The position numbers were made by a program, and so were the translations under genes. 64,000 nt of DNA, taken from positions 124,001 through 188,000 of the forward strand of contig CP114562.1 of assembly GCA_028865235.1 (NCBI GenBank), given 5' to 3'. Shown here piece by piece: positions 54,086 through 64,000 of this stretch (positions within the stretch are counted from its first letter, which is position 1; each line of letters starts with the position of its first letter). The stretch comes from Candidatus Manganitrophus sp. (GTDB lineage Bacteria > Nitrospirota > Nitrospiria > SBBL01 > Manganitrophaceae). The notes under the pieces were generated by a model. It worked only from the letters and a program-made list of their open reading frames with translations, was not told the DNA's origin and did not search any database.

Positions 54086-56036
54086 GAGGATACTTCGGCG
54101 TCGCCCCGGACGGACGAAAGCGAGATGGTTTGTCCTGGTCTTCGTATGCCTGATCGGCTTTCAGGGATGCAGTCACGTTCTTCCCGATTTCGAGCGCTAT
54201 TCCGGCGGCACGGTTGTAAAGAGCCGTCGCTTCTCGGTCCCGTTTTCCGAGGGGAAGTACGACGAGGTGATCGAGCGGGCAAGTCGTCACCTCAAACGGG
54301 ACGATCCACTTTATCGGGAAGCGGTTTTTTTATGTACCGGGCGAGGCTCGCTCAACTGCAAGAGCAGGAGCGGCAGGCGGAACATGCCCGAAAGCTCCGG
54401 GAACGCGAGGCAACCATCGACGTTGATGAAAAGGCGACGGCACCGAAAGAAGGGCCTCCAAGGAATCGATCGGCGATTCAAAGGGAGTCGGGTTTTGTCG
54501 AGCCCCCTTTTCCTCCCGAGTTTCCGAAGGATCCCTCCCTTCTGGAAAAGCTGAATCGGAAAATACCCTCTTTGAATATCATCGATGGGGAGGTGGAGTT
54601 CATCCTCTATGATCTTTTTAAGGACACCGGTATCAACATCATTTCAGATCCGGGTCTTCTGAAGGGAAAGAAGATCAGCCTTCGCCTGCAAGATGAGACG
54701 ATTTTGAATATTTTAAAATATATGGCCGAAAACCAGGGATTTGACTTTGCCATCCGCGACAACACCCTCTGGCTGACCGTCCCGAAAAAAGAGCAGCTTA
54801 CGACGCGGGTTTTCCGCTTGAAACACGGGCTGACCGCTTCCCGCCTGACGCGGGACTTTGAATCACTGGCCGATCTGAGTTTTCTAAACCAGGCAACACA
54901 GCAGCAGGGGGGAGCGGGAAGCGTCGGAGGGCAGGGGACCATTCCGCAGGGGGGAGAGGGGGACATCATAGGACAGAGGGCCAGTACGAAAGAGAAAGAG
55001 ATTCTATCGGCTTTAGAGCTCTTTTTGGAAAACTTTCCGAAGCTGGTCGAATGGCCGGAAGGAAGCCAGCTCTTTATTGACAAAAAAAAGAACCTGGTGG
55101 TGATTCGAAGCAGCCCCTCTACCCTGACCGAGGCGGGAAAACTCCTGAAAGAGTTCGATATCAATCCGATCCAGGTTCTCATTGAAACCCGTTTTATCGA
55201 GGTCTCCGATTTGGACCTTTTTGATTTCGGCGTCGGTTTCAACGTCGCCGAAAGGCCGGGTGATACCACCCCGAATAAAGGGGGAAGCTTTTTTGATGTT
55301 CCATTGGTTCCTCCGCCGACCCCCCCGGGCGGGACCAATGTCCTGCTCACAGGTGTGATGTCGGGCTCCCGCTTTCAGGCGGCGATTTTCGTCCTCGATC
55401 GCCTGGAAACCTCGAACACCCTCTCCTCTCCCCGGGTGACCACCTCCAACAACAGCATGGCGACGCTGGCGGTGGTGACGAACCTGGTCTTTATTGAGGA
55501 CTTTCAGGTAGAGTTCCCGCAGACGCCGATTGCTCCCGGCCCGGTTGGGGGCCAGCAGGTGGTGGTGAATCCGATCCCGACCCTGGTCGCGACGGTCAAT
55601 GACAGAAACTTCACCGGCATCGTCCTGAATGTGACGCCGAGCGTCGGCGCCGATGGAAAGACGATTACGCTCACCCTGCAGCCGGTCGTCCGTGCCAAGG
55701 TCGATGAAATCGTCCTGCAGAACACGGCGGTGATCCCGATCCCGGGAGGGGGCAGTTGATCAGTCCCGCGATTATACGACCGATCATCGAGACACGATTT
55801 GTCAATACGCAACTCACGATCGAAGATCACTCCACTGTGGTGATGGGAGGATTGAGCACCTGATTGAGAAGAAAATCGAGAACAAGGTTCCTTACCTGGG
55901 TGATATCCCATTTCTGGGCCGGCTCTTCCGCCGGGACATCCGTTCCACCGACAAAAAGAATCTGATGATCTTCGTGACCACCCGAATCCTCAATGAGGAG
56001 GGAGGGAGATATACCGATGGCGAATCTTCAGAGTAA
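54078..56036 (+). CDS. Secretin (type IV pilus/type II secretion outer-membrane pore), frameshifted
   Basis: About 650 residues. The N-terminus is a lipoprotein-like signal (WFVLVFVCLIGFQGCSH). After a shift near 54330 the chain has a Glu/Lys/Arg-rich helix, then N domains: PSLNIIDGEVEFILYDLFKD and TLWLTVPKKEQL. The secretin core follows: IQVLIETRFIEVSDLDLFDF, RLETSNTLSSPRVTT, and after shifts near 55760 and 55855 PYLGDIPFLGRLFR and KNLMIFVTTRIL. The last is the classic end motif. It overlaps the PilZ gene and precedes the PilM-like gene. Confidence 0.85.
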
Positions 56037-56052
56037 GGAGTGCAGGTAGAAG

Positions 56053-57713
56053 ATGGCAGAAAGGGGTCTTGGAATCGATATCTCTTCTCATGCGGTCAGG
56101 CTCATCGAGTTAACGAAGGATCGACGTCGGATCACGGTCGTGAAAAGCTCTCAGATCGATCTGGAGACGGACCCGCTGTCAGCAAGCGCCGGCGTCGCCA
56201 TTGCAGAGAAAATACAGAAGGGGCTTCGACAGGCCAGTGTTAAAAAACGGAGTGCGCTTCCCGCCGTCCCAGGGAAGGAAGGGATTTTTAAATACTATTA
56301 TATTCCGACGACGGTTCGAAAAAACTTAAAGGCCCTGTTTAAAATAATCACCACTGCCGGCACACCGGAGGGGGTTGTCGCCGGATGGAGGCCGATCTCC
56401 CCTCTTCAGGGGGAGATCGGATCCCTTTTAGAGAATCAGCTCTATATGGTTGCCCTCTGCAAGAACGACATCCTGCAGAAGAGCCTGATCCTTTTGGAAA
56501 AAGGAAAGATTCAGGCGACACGTTTTACCCTTAGGGCGACCGGCTTGCAGGAGATCGCCAGGCATCTGAAGCTCTCGGAGGGAGGGGAAGCGGTCTTGTT
56601 GGCCGAATTGGACCGACACGAGGTTAATCTGGTTATCCTGATGGGGAAAGAGATGGTCTTTGCGCGGGCCTTTTCCTATTCTCAAGGGGGATTTACAGAA
56701 CGCCTGAAAGAGCGCTTTCCAGAGGAGGAGGCCTACCTTGCACAGGCCCAATCTCAAGTCAATCTGTTTAACCCAGGTGCGGGGAGAGAGGCCGAACTGT
56801 GCCGTTCGATCGCCCTGGCGCTGACAACGGAACTCCGTCAGAGCATTCAGAATGCGCAGGCGCAGATTAAGAGAAAAGAGCTCCGGGTCGAAAAGATCTA
56901 TCTCTGTGGTGAGTCGTCCGGGCTGGTCGGTCTGCCTGAATATCTATCGCAAGAGATGGGAAAGCCGGTTGAAGTCATCGATCCTTTTGACGGGTTGGCT
57001 GTAAAACCCTCTAAAAAAGGGGAAACCATCCCGAACAAAAGAGGGTTGGCAGTAGCCCTGGGGCTTGCTTTAACCGATCTTTCTTCGAAGGACGCGGCCC
57101 TCTTGCTCACCCCGCCGCCGGTTGAACAGAAGGAATACTTTTGGGCTCACACCGCTTATCGCTATTACGCGATCGGCATGGCCCTTTTGACAGCCTTGGT
57201 CATCTATCTCGGCGGCACCTACTCTCTGAATAAGGTCGATCGGATTCACCTGCAGATCGACCAGCAACTGCAGAGTGCCAGGGGGAAAAAAGAGCAGCTT
57301 CTTGGGGTCGCGGCCGGTCTGGAAGCGGTCAAAAAGCAGTTGGAACAGCTTACAGAAGGCCTGCATCGGCCGGAACCGACGCTTGCGATTCTGGAGGAAC
57401 TCGGCCGGGTGACCCCTCCCGGAATTCGACTCACATCCGTTGAGATCAGGAATGTCGGATCCGGATTTCCTTTTGATCAAGCACAGGTGGTGACCCTGTC
57501 CGGCGTTTTAGGGGATCGGGAGGCGACCGAGATCGCGTTCATCGATGCCGTTGAGCGCTACGCCAGAGCGATTGAGCAGGCGCCGGGCTTCATTCAGCGA
57601 AAGATCGAGCGGACCGGGGAGCCGGAGCCGATTCGTCCTCAAGGGGGGGTATGGCCGTGGCGAACCAGCCCAGGGCCTTTCAGTTTCAGTTTCAACTGGC
57701 TCCCCGGAGGTAG
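56053..57713 (+). CDS. PilM/GspL-like actin-fold protein with PilN-like tail
   Basis: About 553 residues. It begins MAERGLGIDISSHAVRLIEL, the actin-like start of PilM, and continues with YMVALCKNDILQKSLILLEK, HEVNLVILMGKEMVFARAFS and IYLCGESSGLVGLPEYLSQE. After about residue 375, a TM helix (YYAIGMALLTALVIYLGGTY), a coiled stretch and VTPPGIRLTSVEIRN give the PilN/GspL periplasmic layout. The frame continues to 57756 only after a slip in the GGGGGGG run near 57645; the other frame ends QPRAFQFQFQLAPRR and stops at 57711-57713, 6 bases before the next gene. Confidence 0.8.
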
Positions 57714-57719
57714 CAACAA

Positions 57720-58502
57720 ATGCTCGACCGAATCGCTGCCAATAAAAAGTTGGTGATCTACCTCTTCGGGTTTTTCACTTTTTATATTGGGCTTTCTTAT
57801 TTTTCTGGAAAAGCACATATTTCTCCACTTCGAGAACGGATTAAGCTTCTTCAGGCAAAGGTTCAGGAAATAAAAGGCTATTATGATCCCTTGGGGGCAC
57901 AGGTCCACTATGTCGAAAAAGACGCCAAAGAGGCGGAGGCCTTTTATCGGCAGCACTACCAGGCTCTTTTGGGGAAAGCGGTCTTTCAACCGGGGGATGC
58001 CTATCGAATTCCCGCTGATGAACGCTCCCCGAAAAATTACTTTCGGAAAAGGGTCCTTGAATTTCAAGAGCGGCTCCAGGGTTATCAAATCCCCTTCCTT
58101 CCGAACCCGCTTCAAGAGCCCGATTCGAAGAGGATGGAGGAGATCCTTCTTAAGATGGCCTTGACCGAGCGGGTTGTTGAAACACTGAAGGGGGCCGGTA
58201 TTTCCAACGCGACCTTCTCGGATATCCAGCAACATTCGGAAGAGGTGTCCGACTATCTCTTTATTGATCGCCTCACCCGGTATCGACTTCAGATGACGAC
58301 GGAAGCTCCCTTTGAGAAGATGGTGAAATGGGTGGATTCTCTGAAACAGCCAGGCGGATTTCTCTTTATTGAGCAGATGACGATCAATGCAGCCGCCGAC
58401 TCCAGAACGGTTCGGGTGAATCTGGCAGCGCTTCAACCCCGTTTGAAGGAGCGCCTGACCTATGCCAAGGTGCTCGCTCCGGAAGGTCCGGGCGATCATT
58501 AG
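57720..58502 (+). CDS. PilO/GspM-like protein
   Basis: A 260-residue protein: short cytoplasmic start, one TM helix (KLVIYLFGFFTFYIGLSYFS), a coiled-coil (ISPLRERIKLLQAKVQEIKG) and a ferredoxin-like alpha/beta end (YRLQMTTEAPFEKMVKWVDS, GFLFIEQMTINAAADS). This is the PilO layout. Its position after PilM/N supports the call. Confidence 0.75.
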   Translation: MLDRIAANKKLVIYLFGFFTFYIGLSYFSGKAHISPLRERIKLLQAKVQEIKGYYDPLGAQVHYVEKDAKEAEAFYRQHYQALLGKAVFQPGDAYRIPADERSPKNYFRKRVLEFQERLQGYQIPFLPNPLQEPDSKRMEEILLKMALTERVVETLKGAGISNATFSDIQQHSEEVSDYLFIDRLTRYRLQMTTEAPFEKMVKWVDSLKQPGGFLFIEQMTINAAADSRTVRVNLAALQPRLKERLTYAKVLAPEGPGDH

Positions 58503-58530
58503 CGGGCTTAAGCGATTAAAGGAACCGAAT

Positions 58531-59167
58531 ATGATTTCCTTCTTGAAAAATCTTTCTCCAGACCGACTCTTCTTTTTGGTGGCACTCGCCCTTTTTTTCT
58601 TCCCTTTCCTCTGACCCTCTTTCGTTCTGATTATCCGAATCTCTCCTTCATCGAGCGTCCCCAATCCGGACTTCGCATAAAAGAAAAAGTGATGGATTGG
58701 CTTGGCCTCCCCCGGGACATTGTCCTTGATGAAATGCGGTTCTTAAATGTCTCGGTTCGGAACCCATCGCTTGAAGAAAAAGGACCGCCGGCGCCCCATG
58801 AGTGGAATGTGGCCCTGATCGAAAAGCCTTTTTTACATGCCGCCCCGCGTCCACAGCATGTCAGAAAAACGGGGGAGGCGACGGGCAAGAAAAGGGTGCG
58901 CCTGGTTCAGAAGGGGAGGCCGTTGGAGACAAAAAACTGGTCTTTGTCGGGCTGGTGCAGACGGAGCGAGAGGGAGAGGTGAAAGTGGTCCTCAAGGATG
59001 TCAAATCAAAACGGCATCATCTTCTGAATAAAGGAGAGGGAATCGATGGCTTGAAGGTGGAAGAAGTGGTTTTTCATACGGCCGTTCTGGTGAGCGAAGA
59101 TGGTCGACGTTGGACGCTGACGACACGGCCCGGAGCATTTAATCGATTTTTACGAGGGGAGGAGTAA
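58531..59167 (+). CDS. PilP/GspC-like protein, frameshifted
   Basis: From ATG 58531: a TM helix (DRLFFLVALALFFFPF), a shift near 58610, a linker and then, after another shift near 58925, KKLVFVGLVQTEREGEVKVV, HHLLNKGEGIDGLKVEEVVF and GRRWTLTTRP. These are beta strands of the PilP/GspC homology region, which contacts the secretin. About 210 residues. Confidence 0.65.
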
Positions 59168-59931
59168 ATGCGGGTCTGGACCATTGCCATCGGATTCTTT
59201 AAAGAGACGGTTCTGCAGTCGGTCTATTTTTCGCTGATTCTCTTTTTCTCGTTTCTCATCTTATCGACACGCATTTTGACCCTCTTTGGGATGGGAGATG
59301 AAGTTCGGATGATGCAGGAGATGGGGATCTCCAGCCTGACGCTTGCCGGACTTTTAATCACCCTTTTGGTCGCGACGCACGTCATCTCCGAAGAGATCCG
59401 AAAGAGGACATTGGTGACCCTTCTTTCCAAGCCGGTCCACACCTGGGAATTGATCTGCGGCAAGTTTTGGGAATTGCGCTGGTTCTTCTCTTGGCCTACC
59501 TCATCCTCTCTTCTGTCTTTTATCTGACCCTCTGGTGGAAAGGGGAGGGCTATACCGGCAGCGATCTCCCCAAAGGGATTCTCCTCTCGTATCTTCAGGT
59601 CCTGATCATCGCCGCCCTGTCGATGGGTTTCTCCATCTTTCTGCCGCTTACCACCAACGCAGCCCTCTGTTTGAGCTTATTTGCTCTCGGCCATCTCTCC
59701 AGTTTTATCTACGGCTCGGCCCTCAAAGGGGGGACCTTCGCAAAAGGCCTCGGAAAGGTGGTTTATCTTTTCGTCCCCAATCTCAGTTTTTTGGATCTCA
59801 CCTTTGCCATCGGGTTGGGGCGGCCCGTCTCTTCTATCTATATGGGATGGGCAGTGCTTTATAGCTTATTCTATATCGGGATCACACTCTATGCCGCGTC
59901 GGTGATGATCGACAGGCGGGAGATGTATTAG
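59168..59931 (+). CDS. Second ABC-2 type permease, frameshifted
   Basis: Two frames (59168-59527 and 59467-59931), joined by a shift near 59470-59490, give about 250 residues with six hydrophobic segments. VISEEIRKRTLVTLLSKPVH is the ABC-2 loop after the second helix, as in the first permease. Next come LVLLLAYLILSSVFYLTLWW and QVLIIAALSMGFSIFLPLTT. There is no ATPase next to it, so it probably shares the one at 50626. Confidence 0.75.
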
Positions 59932-59948
59932 TACAGAATGGGTACAGG

Positions 59949-62900
59949 ATGATGGGAGCGATCGGGCTATTCGGGGATCGGGCCGGACGGCGTGATCCCC
60001 GGTCTGAGAGGGGAAGCGCGGTGATCATGGCGCTGATCCTGATCCTTCTGATCCTGGGGCTTGCAGGGGTCGCCTTTTCTTTTTTTCGTTTCTCCCGCGA
60101 GAAGGCGGTCCGGCCGTTTCAGGCTTCGGGCGCGGCCGGTGCGGCTGATTACGGTCTTCAACACGCCCTCTCGGCCTTGCAAAAAAAGGCGGCCGGGGGG
60201 GCCGCCTCCGATCCGGCGATGGCGTTTTTCTTTTGGGGGGGCGATCTCAACGGGGATGGCATTCCTGCCCAGGATGGCGAGGTTGATTGGAACCGGAATG
60301 GAAAGCTGGATGTCAGTCCCGTTACCGGACGGAAGACCCTGGAGGATGCCGACGGGAACGGAATTTGGAATCGGCCGGATGGCATTCTCGAAGGTCCCCC
60401 GGGGAACCTCTCAGACGAGGACACCGGTGTGGATGGTCTTCTCGATTTCATGGAGCCCGGCTACGATCCGCTCACCAAGCCGGACCCGAACCAAGATAAT
60501 TATCACCCGGTCTTCCATCCATCTGGAACCGAAGGGAATGGGAGATTCGATCCTGGGGAACCTGACAACGGGGACGGCAGATTCGATACCGTTGAGGATG
60601 GAAGCCGTTGGATCCGCTGGGGAAGAGAGTGCAAGCATTACGAAGGTCAACCGCGGAGAGGGGGAAGCGGTTATTGATAGCCGAAATTACCTGAAGGCTG
60701 TGGAGGTGAACAGCCTAATCGATCTAAACGGCCCGGATCATCTGGCCGCACGGCTCCTGAACAATCTTTCACGGACCATTGTGCTGTCGGTCATTGACAC
60801 AGTGAACAATACGGTTGTGCGACAAACGCTTGGGCAGAATGCCCGAGGCCTGGAGTACAACGCCGATCTAGATGCGACGATCGGGACAATATTCAGTACG
60901 CCCCTTGCCTCGACGGATCCTCACGCCGTTCAACTGATCAAGCGGCGCAATCAACTTCCCGGCAAGCGGTTTGCCACCCAAGATCAGGTCTTTGAGGCAA
61001 TCAAGAGTTTGGGTCTTTTCACCGTCAACGACACCGACGAATGGCTTCGCCTGCGAGAGTTTATCACCGTCCATACCACGACCGATCCTACGACCATCCG
61101 GCAGGACCCGGACAACCCGACAGGCCCTCCCATCCGCGATCCCCGTCCGCCGGTCAATATCAACACCGCGCCGAAGGAGGTCTTGCAGGCGGTGATCATG
61201 GCGGGGTTTGATTTTCCGAGCCTCCCCGGGGCGGATAACACAACCAAAACGACAAATACCTTCGATGCCGCGGAGAGCCTCGCTTCAATTATTTTTCAGT
61301 ACCGGCTGAATCAGGCAGATCCCATCCTTGCGGGTCAGAGCGCGTTTAAGAGCTGGACCCAATTTGAGACATTCATGGGGCAGGTGGTAGGGAATATCAA
61401 TACGTTGATTCCGGCGGGGGTTCCAAATGATATCAATAGAAGGGCAATTCTTCTGGCCAACATAGACCGGCTGATCGCCCAGGCCAATCCGAACAGCCGG
61501 CTCCAGCGATTCAATCCTGATACGACCACCTCCCGTCCGATCGACAAATCCAAGATCCGTTTTCCCACAGCGGAGTTTACCTTCAGCGGCGATGGTCTCT
61601 TTGAAATCACCTCCCTCGGGATACTTACGTCAGGCCAGAAGCTCCTCCCTCCTTTTATGGCCCCGACAGAGCCCCAGCGCGTCCTCTCTGAGGGAGGCGG
61701 TGAAATCGCCCGATCCGAAAACGTTTCAGTAGTGAAGGCGTTTGAGGTGTTAAGACATACCACACAGGAAGAATTTGAAGGGAGCAAACCTTTATTCCAG
61801 AAAACCCGTTTCTCTAGCAAAAGCTATCCCGAGAATATCAACAGCGCCGCCTTCTCCATCAATCCTGTTCTTCCCTTTCCAATACCTGTCCCATTAGCGG
61901 GCGCCCTCACGGTCGATGAAAAAAGTGGATTGGTCTACGTGATTGAAGGCACAACGGGTGTGAGGGTGATTCATCCGTCTATAGGTCCAGTCGGCTTGAT
62001 ATCGATTCCCTCCCCCTCGGCCCTGGCAATGGCTCCGGCCTTTCCTGGGACGACATTGGGTCGTCTTTATGTTGCGCAAAATGGAATGGCTGCAATCAAG
62101 GTTTTTGATATTAACGGGGGTGTGGATGCGCCATTGTCGACGGCAATGCCGGATATCACCGGCCTTTCGGGGCCTCCGATCAAGATCATTCACGATCCTG
62201 CAGAAAGAGACCTCCTGTTTAACTTGGGGGCGCCCGCGACAAACGATATCGGGAAATTGGCATTTCGGGACCCGCCGTTGGCCCCCGCCGTTGTGGAGCT
62301 AGAGACGTTTACAGTATCTCCTTTTGATATCGCCTTCGATCTGCGTCTAGATCAACTTTTCGCCATTGGAAGTGATGATATCGGCAATAGCGTATTGGTT
62401 AGGATTCGCGACTCCGATAATGGTGCCCTCGAATCCTTTCCGCTTTTCAACTTCGGGATGGCCTTCACCCCCCGATTTGTAGAAACAGATCCGGAGAACG
62501 GAGCGCTCTTCATCGTCTCGCCAGAAGGGGCCCATCTTCGTCTCCGAAAATATTCGACCAAAGGGGATACGACCGCGGAATTAGACAGCCTCCTCCTGAC
62601 GGGCCTGAATACCACAGTCTCCGACGGCCGTCTGGCGGTGGACGCGACGGAGCATCTCATCTTTGTCGTCGGCGGCAGCCAACTGGTTGTGGTCAGCGAC
62701 AGGGGGGAGCGGCTGGAGCTTATGGTAGAGGTTACCTTGCCTTCGGCCGGGCCCTATCATCTCGCCCTCGACCGGTTCAGGAGGCGGCTCTTCATCTCCA
62801 GCCCGACCGATGTCAGCGCCTACGCCTATTCCCTCTCCCAGACGACCCCATTTTTAAAAATGGACGGCCAGGTCCGGCTGATCCCGAATGCCCCGCCGGT

Positions 62901-64000
62901 CAGTTCTGATCCAACAAAGATTCTGGGCCGGTCCAGCTTCGAAAGCGGTCGTGACCTGATGCGGCTGGATGGGCCGATTCCCGCCGGGGCCGCTCAAAAG
63001 CCGATCGGCCTGCTGACATCCATTGGTGCCCCTCCACCCGGTGGATCTCCTGGGCGACTTCTCCCGGACGGTATATTCCTGACATCGTCTTCTTCTCCTG
63101 GGTCCCCTCCGTCGGTCTTCGCCGATCTCTTCTCCTTCGATTCGACACAGTTCTACGGCAACGGCCTTGACGGAAACGGCCCGAACGCCGAAGATCCCGG
63201 CCTGCGGCGAGGGGCGATGGAGTTCTGGGTGAAACTCTCCCGGCTGAGCGGAATTAACCCGTTGAATCCACCCGAAAAGGTTATTCCCTACCATTCTTTT
63301 TTGAAAACAAAAATTGACCCGTTCACTTTCATACGAAAAGATGCCGATCCGAATAATGATCATAATGAATTGGAGGCCATTTTGGGTCTTGGGCCGGGTA
63401 CGGTTGTTCCCAATTCGATCACATTTTCTCAAGCGACGGCGAACTACTTCATCCACACGCGCCTTTTTCTGAATGGCTTTCAGGATACCATGGGAGGAGA
63501 TGGCCTTGTTGATCAAGCCAGCCTTCATTTGGTTCGATATGCCGATATTCCCCCAGATCCCCCGCTGACCGTCACCTATACTGACAATCTAGGGAACCCC
63601 CAGACCGTCCCCTTTGATCCTGTAGAATCGAATCAAGTCGATTCGCCGGCCGTTCCCATCCTGATTGCAGGAGGAGAATGGCATCATCTGGCCTTTTCCT
63701 GGAGAATCGACACCAACCCCATGCCGGGAGGCAATAACAAAGAGAAGATTCAACAGGGATTATTTGTCAACGGTTCCATTCAGGCCGTAGGGACATTATC
63801 AAAAAAATCCTCAGCTCGATCCTGATGTAGGCAATGGATATGAGACTTTATTTGATCTGTTAGATAACGACCTTGACGGCATTGTGGATGACGGCTTTTC
63901 CCAAGGCTCCTCTTTCCTCCAGTTCGGCGCGATGATCTTCGATCCCGCCCCTCCGACGGCAAACATCCAGGCGACAACAGATGATCTCGTTCTCTATAAG
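59949..64000 (+). CDS. Giant GspK/PilX-like minor pseudopilin with propeller and LamG-like regions, partial
   Basis: From ATG 59949, the N-terminus ERGSAVIMALILILLILGLA is a GspK/PilX-type prepilin signal. Then come Asp-rich calcium-type repeats (GDLNGDGIPAQDGEVDWNRN, EDADGNGIWNRPDG). After a shift near 60630, VDSRNYLK-type GspK sequence follows, with VNINTAPKEVLQAVI as the GspK hallmark. Then a stretch of beta-propeller-like repeats (GALTVDEKSGLVYVIEGTTG, GRLYVAQNGMAAIKVFDING, HLALDRFRRRLFISSPTDVS) and a LamG-like piece (GGEWHHLAFSWRID, QGLFVNGS). A shift near 63805 continues with another Asp-rich repeat (LLDNDLDGIVDDG) to the window end. More than 1340 residues, against about 320 for ordinary GspK. 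Confidence 0.75.

Noticed and set aside
60158..63528. Minus-strand frames inside the giant pseudopilin gene
   Set aside because: Shadows of the coding strand with no ribosome sites or family features.
1..64000. CRISPR arrays, rRNA genes and intact insertion sequences
   Set aside because: No spaced direct-repeat arrays, rRNA-like sequence or DDE transposase genes with terminal inverted repeats were seen.

Overview
The window appears to join two kinds of DNA from a Gram-negative bacterium with mid-range GC. Positions 1 to about 37.9 kb look like a plasmid-derived or integrative mobile element. From about 38.15 kb onward the genes look chromosomal: an iron-response region, then a type IV pilus or type II secretion-like cluster. 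TonB receptor, secretin and lipoprotein genes show an outer membrane. The gene style suggests Nitrospirota or a relative, but that is an impression and not something the sequence proves. No rRNA, convincing tRNA or CRISPR array was seen.

Mobile element. The left end holds a PIN-toxin/Phd-antitoxin pair, an MFS transporter, a CLC-F fluoride/proton antiporter under a fluoride riboswitch, and a toxin and antitoxin of the HigBA type fused in one frame. Next come plasmid-type replication and repair genes: a Gp3-like protein, a CHC2/Toprim primase-like protein, a UvrD-family helicase and a RadC-like protein. Between the helicase and RadC sits a cargo patch with a decayed serine recombinase, an HNH-endonuclease protein and a protein with a HEPN-like R-x4-H motif. 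A cassette of AAA+ ATPase, DUF1257, DUF2997 and a probable DUF3150 protein follows, then a Fic protein, a large N6-adenine-type DNA methyltransferase and a GHKL (Hsp90-like) ATPase. The element's core is a PRTRC locus in the order ParB, E, C, F, B, A, ThiF; PRTRC D is not in the window. A second antitoxin/toxin pair and a 1270-residue SF2 helicase-like protein close it. Intrinsic terminators, several beginning with AGAGGCC, sit just before many ribosome binding sites.

Iron region (38.1 to 49 kb). Three near-perfect Fur boxes each lie at a promoter that would drive a short RNA ending in an intrinsic terminator. The three RNAs share a leader motif, and a fourth copy lacks the promoter and Fur box. 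They lie near an exported CbiX-type chelatase, a Spy/CpxP-like protein, a TonB-dependent receptor with a PepSY partner, a ferritin-like protein and a cupredoxin-like lipoprotein.

Pilus/secretion cluster (49.1 to 64 kb). A prepilin, an ABC ATPase, two ABC-2 permeases, a TPR-like protein, a PilZ protein, a secretin, and PilM-, PilO- and PilP-like proteins lead into a very large GspK-type minor pseudopilin. That protein has added beta-propeller-like and LamG-like regions and runs off the window.

Sequence quality. More than twenty otherwise intact genes are broken by single-base frameshifts, many at homopolymers, and 20.9 to 21.2 kb is a block of G homopolymers. Most breaks are probably assembly errors, so interrupted genes are listed at reconstructed full length and the break is described.
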